The notes under the pieces were generated by a model that had not been told where the DNA came from, ran no database searches, and was given only the letters and a program-made list of their open reading frames with translations. Shown in pieces: positions 46,331-59,050 of a stretch of DNA of 64,000 nucleotides. Each line of letters starts with the position of its first letter. The stretch's first letter is position 1. The DNA is from Aquilaria yunnanensis (Eukaryota > Streptophyta > Magnoliopsida > Malvales > Thymelaeaceae): assembly GCA_039654915.1 (NCBI GenBank), contig CM077594.1, positions 95,370,893 through 95,434,892 on the forward strand, in the 5' to 3' direction. The translations under genes were made by a program, and so were the position numbers.

Positions 46331-48605
46331 AGTAGAAATATCGTTTTGTTATCTTGAGATTTTAGGCAACCAAATTCGACATATTATAATTTAGGATATT
46401 TTAGATTTTTTCAGAGGTGTAATTGGAAAGGAAGGTAAAGTTTCTTTTGGCCCAATTGCGTGATTTGAAGCAATATTATGCATTATATTTTATTAAAAGC
46501 AACTTTGGACTTTTGTTGTTGCATTGTGTTCTTAAGTTTTGAAAGCCATAATTCATGTAAAGTGTATTGGGGTGTATTAGCATATTATTTTTTAATTTGA
46601 TTTATGTTTTAACTTTTTGACTTTTTCAAATAGTAAGGAGAATTTTTTGGTTTGGTAAAAGAGGTCATTCTTGTTGTTACGGATATGTGTAACCATAAGT
46701 GAGAAGTAAAGTTTGCTTTTGTAATCACAATTTAAATTTTAATAGAATCTTATGGTTATATTAACTTTAATTCTTTCATTATCATCTTATTATAATGCTA
46801 ACGTTGACAACCATTATGTTAATACTGTAAGTGAGTTCCCAAATCATGGAATAAAATTGTAAACTTTGGGCAATAAAGTGTGGGTTGCAAAATAACTCAA
46901 GTTGCCATGCCTTATTTAATAAGATGAAACATAACATTGAAGTAAAATAAAGCAAGGTTGGTTTTGTAAACCACTTATTTTAGGCCTAGTATTACAAAAG
47001 AGTATTAGGCTTGATTTTGATTTCCAATCTCTTACTCCTTTTTTGCTGGATTTTCATCTTCCATGGAAGTACATGCTTGAATGTTATTAGGTCCAGTACT
47101 TGTTGGGGTGGCGTTAAGTTGACCACCTATTGGGAAATCTATCACTGTAAAAACCCTCATTCTCTTGATGTTGATGGAGCCCTAAGGTGCACTTGGGTCT
47201 TCGTGTGGTAACATACTCAATTCTACTTTAGCTATTTGCTTTAATCTGATCTCGGACTGTCCATCAAACAAAAGAATCAAAATTATGCATAGATATAATC
47301 GTTCAATGAAAAAAGTAAATGGAAAAACAATATCTACTACAAGTGTACCAACTGTGATTGTAGTTCAATATTGTGTAGTTTAATCCTCTCATTTTAAATG
47401 TGAAGATGGATCAGACCATAATTATATATTTCAAGTCACCTTAAGCGGGTGAGTAATGTTCCATTACATGTATGATATCCGTATAACATTTGGACATTAT
47501 ATCTTTAGCCTCCATTGAAAAATTATGAATTCATACATGAAGAGATGGTGTGTGTCACGGTATTTATAGAGATTTGGAATAATATTAATTTAGTTAACAA
47601 ATTTGGTTTAGGCAAATATAACCAAGTTAGACAAACAAAATAAGTTTACTTGTCAGTTTTCTTTCTCCCTATTTCATGTTTGTAATTGTTAGCCCCCCAT
47701 GTACATACATTTACTCATTTTTACAAATAGGAAGGATAAAACAATCATAGAATAGCATAAAAAAGTGTGATGTTTTACCTTATAAAGAAAAAGTGCCACT
47801 CATCACATCCAAGTTATGACTGTTAAGTGAAATGATAAATTTACCCCTTTGAACAAAAGGTGCAACGGTTATATTTGTAAATTGGCAATGTAAACACTTA
47901 AGTTTATTTATTTATTTTTTTTAAAAAGCCACATGTCATCTTATTGTTTAGTCTATTAAGTGAAAAAACATTTAAATTCTTAAGTGTGTTCTGATTTATA
48001 TATATATATATTAGATGAAATCCTTTTCTCAAAAAAAATTATTCATTCATTTTTTTTCACCAAACAAATAATGAGGCAAAAAAAAAAAAATCAAGGGGAA
48101 TTGGGCTTCACCCATTTCACAAGGATCAACTTACCACTAATTAAATCTTTTTGGTCCTTTTTATGTTGGGCCAAAATCATTTTAAAATGTTCAATTTTCA
48201 GTCTAAAAATTTTTAAAGTATTTTATTTGTCCCCGATGAAAGAAATTCGTTAACTTGAGTCGAAATTGTCTTATTTTTTTCCCAGGGATAATTTTTTTTT
48301 CTCAAATTTACAGAGAAGAAAAATATTTATAATTTAAATTATCTACTAATTGTAAATATTTATTTGACAGTTTAAATTTATTAAAAAGTAAATAAATAAT
48401 TTAAATTTAAATTTTAAAAATTCACATAATACAATTACTCTAAATTTATGGGCTTCATCCACTAAATAGAAACAGAAAAACGCTGGGGGCCAAAACGAAA
48501 TATTGATTAGGGCTTATGGTGAAATTTAATCTACGACATCAACTTCCATCCTCGGCATGGGAGAGGGATGGGGCCCATGGGGTCCTTAGGGTTAAAAGTT
48601 AATAC
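46331..48605. other. AT-rich DNA between Helitron remnant and hAT element
   Basis: No gene is supported. The missing 5' part of the Helitron may have lain here, but I recognise no Rep domain and no TC-type 5' end. Confidence 0.4.
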
Positions 48606-48613
48606 TCTCATGG

Positions 48614-49570
48614 TAGGGGTGAGTATGGGTTGGGTAAACTCGAAACCGAAATTGAACCATTCTCATTGGGTTAGGTGAAAATTGATCATGGTTCTCGGGT
48701 TGGTTCCACATATAGGAGAACCGGTGGTTTTTGGGTTGATTCTGGTTCCATATGGAACCAACCCGAGATGGAACCGAACCCGATATATATATATAATTAT
48801 ATAATAAAAATTATAGTATTACTAATATATCCATACACACACACACACACATATATTTCTTTGAAGTATTATGATGGTTATTTTGTGTTTTTATATTAAA
48901 CTCTTAAACTGATATTTCAAATTGAAACAATATAGAAGTTGTGGGATCATTTACGAAATTTCTCTATATTTACTTAAATCACTTTGCTTCATAGACCCAC
49001 CACTCCTAAGTCATTTTGCTTTCGATCTTTCATTCTAGACTACTCTTTACTATACAATTATGATATATTTTTTTATTTAAGTCATGAAAAATTAAAAATT
49101 TATGACATCAACATATTTTAAGTTTTGATACTAAAGAAGATGGTCTTAAAGGCTTAATTTTTCATATTGAATGTCATACTAATATTGGAATTACTGGAAT
49201 GAAGTAAACTAGTTGAGATAAAAGATACCCCACAAACAACTCTTTCGAACTATTTTTGTAATAACAACATTTTAAACTCTTTTAAATGTATCTAAGTACA
49301 TATATTTAAATATTAATTTAATTGTATATTATGTTGAATATGTTATAAAACTGATTATGGATGTAGATTTATTGAATTTTGGTGTTGTTATAGGTATATG
49401 GTATAAACAGAAAAAACCTGAGAACCAGAACCAAAAAACCCAAAACCATGGTTCTGGTTCCGTTTGGTTCTCGGTTCTGGGTTGGGTAGAAAAATTTTGA
49501 AACCGAGGCCATTTTGGATTGGTTCAGTTCCACCATAAAACCGAATCAACCCGACCCATGCGCACCCCTA
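48614..49570. mobile_element. non-autonomous hAT-type element with perfect 8-bp target duplication
   Basis: Flanks TCTCATGG at 48606-48613 and 49571-49578 are identical. The terminus TAGGGGTGAGTATGGG matches the complement of the other end, TAGGGGTGCGCATGGG. Subterminal regions are full of GGTTC/GAACC motifs in both orientations. The AT-rich interior contains (AT)n and (AC)n runs near 48785-48850 and no transposase. Confidence 0.9.
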
Positions 49571-49578
49571 TCTCATGG

Positions 49579-51006
49579 TCCCAAACCTTTTTTTTTTTTT
49601 ATTTTCATCCCCAACCTTCAAATCATTTCCTTTAGGTCCGTTAACTAGCTAAACGTGTTCCAAATTTTCATTTTTTTTTTCTTGACGAACGATAATTGTG
49701 ACGAGAAATACCACATCATCCTAATATCATAGCGAAAATTATACTTCTGTCCTTAACCTTATTACTTAATCTTAATTGAGACATTAACTTCTATTTTGCT
49801 TACTAAAATCATTATTCAATTCCTCTTGAAAAATAATAATCCATATGTATCTTTTTAAGAATTAAAATAATCCATATTTATCTTTTTAAGAATTAAAATA
49901 AGTTTAAAAAATGAATAACTACTGTGCTAAACCTAATGAATGCCATAATATAATTCTCATTAAACACAGACGAGCTTGGAGGAAGCATTTGCGATCCAAA
50001 ATCAAAGGTCTAAAGCATTGAGTTTGAGCATTTTGCTTCAATTCTATGGGATGTCCCAAAGTGACATTAAGTTCAAACAATTGATCGGTGTTACAGAATT
50101 AATGTTTTTGAGAGATATATAAGTTTGAGGCAACCTCGTGAATGTCTTGGTTTTTTCATAAAATTTTGGATTTAGAAATAATAAATTATTATTTTTTCAT
50201 AGCAAAAATTTAGAAACAAATGGTAACTTAAAAATAAATTTTTACATAAAATTATGAATTTAGAAACAATAAATTAAATTTTGTAACATTTGTTACAAAA
50301 TCAATCTACTATAATTAATTTTTTTTATCCTTGTACATGAAATATTAAATCTATGAAATTAAATCGGTTACTTAGGTAAATATAATATTTTCTATCAAAT
50401 AATAGTGGAAGTAGACAAATAATGAAGAATATATAAAATAAATAATTATTTACACACTTGTTTAAATAGAAAAAATATTTAAGGGCAACGTAAACGAATA
50501 AGAACAAAAGAACTGCAAGGGTAGAAAAAGTCAAAAGGTATTTCTGAGGTGTCTTAAGTAAAAAATTATTTTTAAATTTAATTAATTTTATTTTATCTCT
50601 TAATGTATGTATTAATGAAATAATAATGGATAGAAAAAAGTTTGGTCCATAACCCAAAAAACTTATCCCTGGTCTAAATCCATTTAAATGTGGACCAAAA
50701 AACAAAGAAATCAGACACAACCCAAATGAACATGAACATGAGCTGCAAAGTTTAAATTATATTGCCCAGTAGATGAATGGGTAGGAAAAAAGTTAGATGA
50801 GGCGAGTCGGTGGGCCATTGAGGTTTTATACCGACGGCCCATAAGAGGATGGGTTTATAAAATTGGAATGACAAAAACGGTGCATAACAGTTGACAGAGG
50901 GATGAATGAGAAAAAGGTGAGATTGGATATAAAAAAACAATAAGGGTTGGTACGGCAATTTCTGGTTGTTGAAAGGATTGATGAGTGTAATTATGAAGAT
51001 GTTGCC
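49579..51006. other. AT-rich intergenic DNA
   Basis: A short tandem duplication (block 'atctttttaagaattaaaat', twice in 49838-49902) is the only repeat seen. The 131-codon minus-strand frame at 50325-50720 is AT-rich, F/L/I/K-biased and not credible as a gene. Confidence 0.5.
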
Positions 51007-51013
51007 TATAAAT
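51007..51013 (+). promoter_or_regulatory. candidate TATA box upstream of the PRIN2-like exon
   Basis: TATAAAT is followed by a CT-rich leader-like stretch (51030-51070) and then GC-richer sequence to 51190. The first ATG after it (51075) opens only a 27-codon frame, so the true first coding exon is not resolved. Confidence 0.35.
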
Positions 51014-51270
51014 AAGCCACTTTGTCCTACCCCTTGTCGGCTCTCACCCTCTCACTCTTCTCTCTGGCCTACATATGGAAAACAAACGGATCCTGGGTTG
51101 TCTTCTCCTCGCCGCCGTTGTTTCGAAGTTGCCGGCGGTGGTGCTGCCGGAAATATGATTTTTCCGGCGCCGTGGCCACCTCATACGGCCGAGCGAAATT
51201 CAGATTTGATTTTTTTTCCCTAATCGATATGTTTTCATCTCATCTTTAAGGTCTTCTAAACGATTTTAGC

Positions 51271-52386
51271 GGGTAAATTGCATATGCTACCCCCAACCTT
51301 TAATTATTGTTTCACATCTAACCCTAACCTTCATTTTGCACGTTGTGTGTCCATAACCCGATTAAAACGTTTCACTTCAACCTCTGAGCGGACGGAACTT
51401 ATTAAAATTGACGGAAAATGCCACGGACCGCTTAGCTGGCACCAAATTATCCATGTAGGCCAAAAAAATTGAATTGTTAAAGTAAAAAAAAACACCTCCC
51501 TGCCATCTCAGCTCTCTCCCAGTTCCAGCCCATCCTTTTCGCCTCTGTTGTCTTTCCACCTCCCACGCCCCGCCACCATGTCTCCCCCCCTCTCTCACCC
51601 TTCCTCTCGGCTCTCTCTTGGCCGTCACATTCTCTCCCTGCCACCCTTTCACCTCCCCTCCTTGTGTCATTCCCTTCCCTCCCTCTTTGCCACTCTCACC
51701 ACAATCGCGATCGGCCATGCTTCCGGCCGTCGCCCACCCGAACCCACCATCGATTTGCCACAGAGATCGTGACGGGCTCACCCGATTGGTGGAAAGATGG
51801 CAATAGCCACTCCCAATTCCCGCATCCCCTCCCTCATCATCGTGATCTCTGTTCGCGATTCTCATCGTGATATCTGTCGCAGTTCTTACCACAGCCAATC
51901 CGGGAGGCACTCTGACTTAGGCTCCGACTCACAAGATCGAATGATCTCCGTCGAACTAGAGGGAGGAAGGGCAGAGAGGAAGGGCGAGAGAGAGGGCGAG
52001 AGATGGCAGTGGGGCATGGGAGAGATGGTGAGAGGGCCGAGAGGGAGCCGAGAGGAAGGGTGAGAGAGAGGGGGAGACACGGTGACGGGGCGTGGGAGGT
52101 GGAGAGACGGCGGAGGCGAAAGGGATGGGCTGAGACTGGGAGAGAGCTGAGATGGCAGGGAGGTGTTTTTTTTATTTTAACAATTCAATTTTTTGGGCCT
52201 ACATGAACAATCTGGTGCTAACTAAGCAGTCTGTGGCATTTCCCGTCAATTTTAATGAGTTCTGTTCGCTCAGGGGTTGAAGTGAAATGTTTTAATGGGG
52301 TTAGGGGCACGCAACTTGCAAAGTGAAGGCTAGAGTTAGAAGTGAAACAACAATTAAAGTTTAGGGGTAGTGCATGTAATTTACCC
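51271..52386. mobile_element. Mutator-like element, copy B of the long-TIR family
   Basis: A perfect 10-bp target duplication CGATTTTAGC flanks it (51261-51270, 52387-52396). The arms pair from the terminal GGGTAAATTGCATATGCTAC inward for about 365 bases (to about 51635 and from about 52015), including GA/CT-rich stretches. Ends and centre ('gattggtggaaagat', about 51783) are shared with copy A at 16075-17166. The GC-rich arms yield open frames up to 177 codons (51377-51910, minus) that are composition artefacts. There is no transposase. Confidence 0.92.
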
Positions 52387-52426
52387 CGATTTTAGCTGAT
52401 AGGATTTAGGAATCCATGTTTTGTAG

Positions 52427-52525
52427 GAGACCCGGAAGTTCAGGAACGAGCTCCTGAGGGAGCTATCCATGCAAAAAGACACATTCGGAGATGATCTTCA
52501 AGCTGTTGTTGAAGTTTGCTCTGAG
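52427..52525 (+). CDS. single exon of a PRIN2-like (PLASTID REDOX INSENSITIVE 2) protein, partial
   Basis: A 33-codon open block lies between TTTTGTAG and GAG|GTAAGC: ETRKFRNELLRELSMQKDTF then GDDLQAVVEVCSE. This resembles the middle exon of PRIN2-type plastid proteins (ETEKFR...GDS/D...VVGVCTE), which help control plastid-encoded transcription. The first coding exon upstream is not clear: a GC-rich candidate at 51030-51250 is followed by the MULE, which would then lie in intron 1. The next expected exon (EYGGPGTLLV type) is not found before 54304, where transposons start. Either the later exons lie beyond the window or the gene is a truncated remnant. Family call moderate. Confidence 0.45.
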
Positions 52526-54303
52526 GTAAGCGTCTTTGACTTTCATCGGCTTTGATTACTGAGGTTCTAGTTTTGCTGATCATGGACATTCTCTTACCTG
52601 GGTCTGTATTGTTTAATCGCACCTTGCTTCTGGATTTGTGGACTTTTTGCTGTTGTTTAGGTGGATTTATTAGGTAAAAATCCTCTGGTTTTTTGTAGAT
52701 GTTGGCCGAAACTTTTTCATATCCGGAACAAAATTTGGTTTTCAGGTTTTACTCAAAACCGTTGAAACTGTAGTGACGCCGCTGATGTTGTGACTTCGAT
52801 CTCGTTGGAGATGCTTTTGGCGAAATCATGAAATGGTTTTGCTAGATGTATGTCTGAACTTGTGGATCCTAACCGAAAATAAGCAATATTTATTATGTAA
52901 GATTTCTCATTTGATGACTTATTTCGCGGTTTCCTTTCGGGCATAAATCGATTTTCAAACCTTCCGCCGCTGGTCATTTCGCGGGCGCGCAGTCGTTTAA
53001 ACCAGGCTCTAAAGCGGTATGTTATAACCAGGCTGCGCCTCCCTCCCGGTCTCCCGCGACTCTCGAATCTCGACCAAAAACCCCAACCAACCCCCAAAAT
53101 AACATTCAGTCGGCCGTTCCACTGCCGAGCGAGCTCAAGAGCCCCAACCTCTGTCCTGCTCCTCGAGGGCACAGAAAGAATCGGACACTCTCCGTCGTCG
53201 GCGACAGTTAGTGACTCAACGACTTCGGTTCTCTGTTCTGGTGCGCCAGTTCAGTTCTCTAATTTTGAGTTATTGGATGTTGTCCCCTTCCCTTTCTGAA
53301 GCTTCTTTGAGTCTGATTTTTGGGTGAATCAATTAGCTGGGTTTTTCATAGGCTGATCATTGGATGCATTTGCTTGATTTTGGTATACCATTCCAGAGGA
53401 CGATTTTACTGGCCACATTATCCTTCAACAGGGAACAAAAGAGTGCAAGACCAAAGGCAAGCTTTATATTTTTTGTTTATGGCTGTTTATGGCTTGCTAT
53501 AGATCATTGAAATTGAACCAACCTATGGCTGGTCGTCTTTTATTTCCTTCCACTGCTGATATTTATTGTTAAACGAAGTAGTTGAGGGAATTTAAGAAAG
53601 TATAACTAGCCCGAGACTTCTCCAGAAAAACTAGCACCAAATTTGATTTTCACCAACAGAACTTCTGATTTTCCTTTTTATGCCCTTTTGTTTCCAATTT
53701 TCAGTAACCGTAATGGAGGTGCAGTTTTAGGATAAGTTTATACATCACCACATCACAAGCCAAGACTTAGCTTATTAGGTCCAAAAATCAAATTTGCTTG
53801 GTTGGACCTTAGCTGGCTGTAACAATATATATTTTGATTACTTTAGTTTGAATTTTTTATTTATGTAAATATTCAAGACATTATCCATGATTTGATACTT
53901 GAGATTGAAGATTGACAGAATAGATATAATATAAATATATATTGACTTTTAATATGCATATGTTTTTTAATGGATCTAGTTTGACAAACTGTTACTCTAG
54001 TACTCTCCTATATGCTAACCATTTTAGTTTAAATTTTTTTATTTATGCATCTTCAAGCCATTTATTTTTGTGTCTAGTAGTTGAGATAAACATTTAGCAA
54101 AGTATAAGAAAATCAGAATACAATAGGATGCAATAATTGAAAATGCTGAAATGTTCAATTAAAAAATATGTGACATTTACTCAGGGTTTAAGCAAAATAC
54201 ATTCGGCTACAATTTGTTCAGCATTCTGGTATGTATTGTTTCCAAGCGGCAGCCAATGTCACTTACATTTACATGTATATTTTTTGGTTTTCTCTGTTAT
54301 GTG
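52526..54303. other. region downstream of the PRIN2-like exon, gene end not resolved
   Basis: Up to about 52750 this looks like intron. 52980-53260 is strikingly GC- and C-rich (for example 'ctgcgcctccctcccggtct') and resembles a promoter or leader of a plus-strand gene, but no coding exon follows that I can identify. The rest to 54300 is AT-rich. A 139-codon minus-strand frame (52753-53172) has no recognised relative. Confidence 0.35.
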
Positions 54304-56114
54304 TAAGGTTGTCAAAGGCGCCCAAGGCGCTCGTCTAGGTGCTCAGGCAACCCCAGGTGCCGGCTGGCCGCCTAGGCATGGTGGAGGCGAGGCCCCTTCA
54401 CCCAGTTGCACGCCTCTGGCAGTCCGGCCTGCTGCCATGTGACAGTGAACCCGTCGCGAGCTTTGGCCTATTTAAACTTTAAAAAAAGTGGGCCTTACGT
54501 TTTTTTTTTGTTCCGGTTTTAACCTAGCTAAATCCTATAAATAAAGTAGGCTTTTTAGACTAAGTGTTACTGCCGTTGAGACATGCGAAGTTGAGTTGAC
54601 TGAAAAAAAAAAACGCATTGAAGAAACAAAAAGCCTACAGCAGTAACAGCAGCAGACAGCCTTGACAGCTGCAGTTGCAGCCTGGCGACCAAAGGTATTT
54701 TTATATTATTTTTAGTACTGCTCTGCACATGCTTACCGCTTATGAATCCTGGCTTAATTTTTTAATATTTTTGTACTTTGTTTGTTTCGCACATGGACCT
54801 GAAATCAAATTTTGTTTGTTTCCTTCACTTTTTTTTTTTGGTTTTTTCGTTTTCGTTTTGTAATAGTTTCGTTTCTTTCACTTTTGTACTTTATTTTTTT
54901 TGCATTTTGTCGTGTTAGCTGTTGCTTTTGCTTCATTTGCTTCACTTTTATTTACTTTTCTTTTCTTCGTTTTCGTTTTATAATTGTTTCGTTTCTCACT
55001 TTTCTGTTTACTTTGTACAGTTTTGTTTCTTGTTTTACTACCTTTATTTTTTTTATCATTTTCTTTTTCAATTGTTTTTCATTTTGTTTTTTTATAAAAT
55101 TTCTTTTCTTTGCTTATTACACGAGTATGGAATATAAATATAATTATTTATTGATTAATTTTATATTACAGATAACATTAAAATGGCTAGTTCATAATAT
55201 GCAGGCTGTCGTAAAATAGACCCAGCATGGAAGTACAACTATTTAGTTGATCTTAAAAATTCAAATTCAGTCACGTGCATATTTTGTAAGAAAGTGACAA
55301 ATGGTGGGATACATAGGGCGAAACAACATCAAATTGGTGGGAATAGAAATGCAAAGAAGTGCATGAGCTGTCCTGAAAATGTTAGAGAGGAACTTCAAAA
55401 TTATATGACCGAGAAAAAGCTCCAGAAACAGAATTACGATACACTCCTGGACTTTGAAGACTTCGAGATGGACAATGTGGTGGAAATTGATGATAATGAT
55501 GGAGATGAAGTGGCTATTGTTGACAGTAGTAACTCGGCTAAGAAAAGAAATATTGGCAACGGCAAAGGAGTGGGCAACTTAAGCTCAAAAAAGCCAAGGC
55601 AAAAAGGGTCTATGGATTTTTTTGTGCATCAAAAGCCAGAAAAGGTTGTTGAAGGTAGGAAGAAGATGAAGCAGACTAACATAGTTGATGCATGTGATAA
55701 AAAGAGAAGGGAAATAACAATACAGTACATAGCTCGATTCTTCTACCGAGCTGGAATCTCATTTAATGTTACTTGGTTAGATGCGTTTAAGTGTGCTGTT
55801 GAAGTTATTGATCAATATGGGCCTGGTTTAAAACCTCCAAGTTACCATGAGTTAAGAGTTCCATTACTCAAGAAAGAAATGGAACACACAAACGAATTGC
55901 TCAATAATCACAAGGAAGCTTGGAAGAAGCATGGTTGCACAATTATGTATGATGGATGGACTGACACAAAAAATAGAAGTTTGATGAACTTCCTAATGAA
56001 TTGTCCAACTGGAACTATGTTCATCAAATCTATTGATGCTTCATCTTTCTTGCACACAGGGAAAAAGACTTTTGAGTTGCTAGATTCTTTCGTTGAAGAA
56101 ATTGGGGAGGCTAA
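54304..56114 (+). mobile_element. hAT transposon, 5' part, cut by a retrotransposon
   Basis: The left end (TAAGGTTGTCAAAGGCGCCC) starts a GC-rich subterminal region with repeated AGGCG motifs. A leader exon runs to about 54694, then a T-rich intron (54695-55171), then the transposase frame. The right half is not in view because a Ty3/gypsy element begins at 56115. The right terminus would lie beyond that element, outside the window. Confidence 0.75.
55183..56114 (+). pseudogene. hAT transposase N-terminal part (BED zinc finger and DUF659), interrupted
   Basis: The frame starts at ATG 55183 (MASS), meets a stop TAA at 55195-55197, then stays open to the insertion at 56115. A BED finger with CX2C and HX4H (CIFCKK ... 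HRAKQH) lies near residues 27-45. A K/D-rich linker follows, then a DUF659 region (PPSYHELRVPLLKKEME, IMYDGWTDTKNRSLMNFL, FELLDSFVEEIGEAN). The frame is lost at the retrotransposon junction just after EAN. The catalytic core and C-terminal dimerisation domain are not in the window. Likely role: transposase of this element, now inactive. Confidence 0.85.
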
Positions 56115-59039
56115 TGTTGTCGTGCCCTAAACTGCCCCTGGCCCATTTGGGCCTGATTTTTTTTTTTTTTAAACATGCAGCGGAAGTTTTCATTACACAG
56201 AAGGGGTTTTTAAAACTCACTAAGACTTATGGGCACGAACCCCAGGATACTTATCGGTACTAGCTCGTTAAGTTCTTTAATTAAGGTTAAGTTGATGTGC
56301 TCTCAGAAACAAGCTAGTGCCTATGTGGATTTCATGTGTTCATTTTCATGGTCTTTACCGAGCTTAGCCAAGAATATGCATGGCAACTAAAACACCAACT
56401 TAAGTTTAAAAACTTATTTTCATGCATATGCTTTGTATGCTTATGCGTTTTGGAGTTCACTAGTGCACATAATCACTTAATGCCTTTAAATGCAACTAAT
56501 GCTTAGGCATGTATTAATTCACATACGTGCATTTAAATTTCTTATTAGCCAAACTTTACACAAGCATCCAATTTCATGCTTTTTCTAAGTTTACTTGCAT
56601 GTTCTTTACTAAATGAGCATACATAGCCAAACATTGCATGCTTTTAACATAGACATGGGCTTATGGGCCTTTTAGTACTTAACATGCATATGGCCCAAAA
56701 TTAACCAAGAATAAAATCAAAATTTTTAAGTTCTTATTTAAGCCCAATTTCAACATGCTTCAAATTTCATGAAAACATAACCCATAAATTCATGCATGGG
56801 CCTTGGTAAGTCCACCAAGCAATAAAAATACCCGAAAATGTCCAAGTCCATAATACAAGCCCAAAGCTAAGTTTTGGCCAAATTTTAGCTAAGTCCATAA
56901 TTTGGTCACTAAAGTTAGACCAACAAAAACATGCTTAAAAGCAACCCATAATTTCACAAAGCCATGGAACACAAATTTCCACCTTAATAGACCTTGTTCC
57001 CACAATTCTAAGACTTCAAGTCCTGCACAGAAAGTCCACATTTTTTTAGCTTGTTTACAAGCAGCTTATATACTTAGAATACTTAGAATATTTTGAGCAA
57101 TACCATACACAAATCCAACCTTAGAATACAGAAAGAGTACTCAAGACTCTTAGCTTGATCTTTCAAGCAAACCTTTACCTACAAAAGTAGAGTAGGGCGG
57201 GTGAGTTATAAAACTCAATAAGGATTCCGTGGCATCCAATGCCTAACTTATGGCCTCCAAGGCCTAACATATGCCAAGAATGTAATGGCAAAATAATCCT
57301 TATTCCTGCAAAGGAAACATAAAGACAAAGAAAACAAAAAGATACATGCATATAGCAATAATATCATAATCGGGGGTTAGCATGCACAACAAATCAAAGA
57401 AGCACACAAACACACGCCACTTAACACTTTGTTCACAGAAGGGCAGCAAGCATCCCTCAAGTTTTAGTTCATTAATTTCATATACTTAATGTTTTCGGAG
57501 AGCTCACTTAGCATAGGAATTAAGGTGGCCGCCTTAACTCCTAGCCCATAATGCTTGCTTACTTAACTTAGCTCATGAGCAAAACAGAATTGCCGAAGCA
57601 ATAACATAACTTAAGCCCTCTTAGCACTCCTAGGATCACATGGTTCTTTGACCATCACCTAGGGGCCCGAATACTCACACAAAAAAAATCCATGGAACTA
57701 GGCCATGCAATAAAGTGAGTATAGGAATCCTTACCCACAACACCGAAAGCTTTATAAGCTTATTTTCCTTCATTTTCCTTGCTTGTTGACTCTAGAAATT
57801 GTTTTCTAGCATAAGAACCAAGATGGGCCGAATTTTATTAGTAACCATAAGATACCAAGAAATCTTGGTGATTAACCCAAATAACACAAAATACCAAGAA
57901 CACTTGGTGTACACTTACAGAACCTCACAGAAGAGGTAACGCCAATTTATTGTGCTTGATGTTCTTCAAGCTTCTTCTTGATTTCTTGCTTCTAATGAAC
58001 TTAGAAACTCAATCACACAAAGAGTTCCTTGAGTAGAGCTTAAAACCTCCAAGAAATGGAAATGGCCAAATTTTCCTCCTTGGTTTTCTTTGAATTCTTC
58101 ATCTGATTCTTGCTCTTTATGGTCTTAGAGCTTGAATTCAACCAAGAATACTTGGTTTTAATTTGAGGAATGATTATTTCTAGCTATGGACGAATATTTG
58201 GATGAGAAAAGAGTTGGAAATGTGTTTGGAATGATGAGACTTGGTATGGAAGAAAATGGAGAGAGAATGAGAGAGTTTGAGAGCAAATGGCTTTGAATGA
58301 GTGGAGTGATTATGTTTTAATGTGTGGGAAGGTAATGGCCAGCCATATGGGAAGGAAAATGAGTGTATAATGTGCTTGGAAGGTGGGAGACAAGATTAAA
58401 AGAGATGAAGACTAATTGGAAGACTTTTGGGTAAGTTTGGTAGAAAAAGTCAAAAGTAGGTGAAGAAAGAATCCAAGGTAATGATTAAGGGTGGGAGGTG
58501 GATTAAAATAATAGGAAATTAATAATGTGTTTGAAATGAGTGGGAGACAAGATTTAATGGATGGAAGACTAATTGGAAGACTTTTGTGTAAGTTTGGTAG
58601 AAAAAGTCAAAAGTAGGTGAAGAAAGAATCCAAGGTAATGATTAAGGGTGGGAGGTGGATTAAAATAATAGGATTTGGAGGAAGGTGACATAAAATATTG
58701 GGAATTGGAGGGGCATGGCTGGCTAAGGCATCCAAAGCCATTAAAATGGCATAATTCCCCCTTTAGTCCTCCAACTTTCTAAATTTGGGCAATTGAGCCC
58801 AACCACTAAAAATCCCTTTGTTCAATTTAGTCCCTCATCTTTAAAAACCACCATTTTCATTACTATTTCTCTTGGCCTAAGCCAAGCTTATTTTTAAGAT
58901 GTTCAACACTCAATTATGCACATGCCATATTGTCTTCTCAATTTAATTGAGCTAAATTCCTAATTAAGGAAAAATTCTTATGCTCCAAATCCATTTAACC
59001 CGGGACCTAATCACTTTGGATTGTCCGGGCATTACAACA
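56115..59039 (-). repeat. 3' LTR of a Ty3/gypsy retrotransposon, about 2.9 kb
   Basis: On the plus strand it begins TGTTGTCGTGCCC and ends GGGCATTACAACA. These ends are inverted repeats of each other at 11 of 13 positions and give TGTTG...CAACA borders. The inner border directly abuts a polypurine tract on the minus strand. The outer border interrupts the hAT transposase frame. The LTR has no coding frame of note and contains an internal tandem duplication (58384-58675). The matching 5' LTR lies beyond the right edge. Confidence 0.85.
58384..58675. repeat. tandem duplication inside the LTR, period about 158 bp
   Basis: Blocks 'gactaattggaagacttttg' and 'aagtaggtgaagaaagaatc' occur twice in the same order, starting near 58384 and 58542. 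The second copy is nearly identical over its last 110 bases. Confidence 0.9.
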
Positions 59040-59050
59040 CTCCCCTCCTT
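59040..59050 (-). other. polypurine tract of the retrotransposon
   Basis: AAGGAGGGGAG on the minus strand directly precedes the LTR (TGTTGTAATG). It overlaps the last base of the pol stop codon TAA (59051-59049), so there is no spacer between gag-pol and the plus-strand priming site. Confidence 0.85.

Noticed and set aside
50325..50720. 131-codon minus-strand frame
   Set aside because: It is AT-rich, biased to F, I, L, K and Y, and has no domain, splice context or relatives visible.
51377..51910. 177-codon minus-strand open frame
   Set aside because: It lies wholly within the inverted arm and centre of a Mutator-like element. Its G/R/E-rich composition follows from the GA/CT-rich DNA.
52753..53172. 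139-codon minus-strand frame
   Set aside because: It is antisense to a GC-rich promoter-like block, with no family resemblance.
54812..55219. 135-codon frame rich in F and L
   Set aside because: It is mostly the T-rich 5' intron of the hAT element (54695-55171), not a membrane protein.
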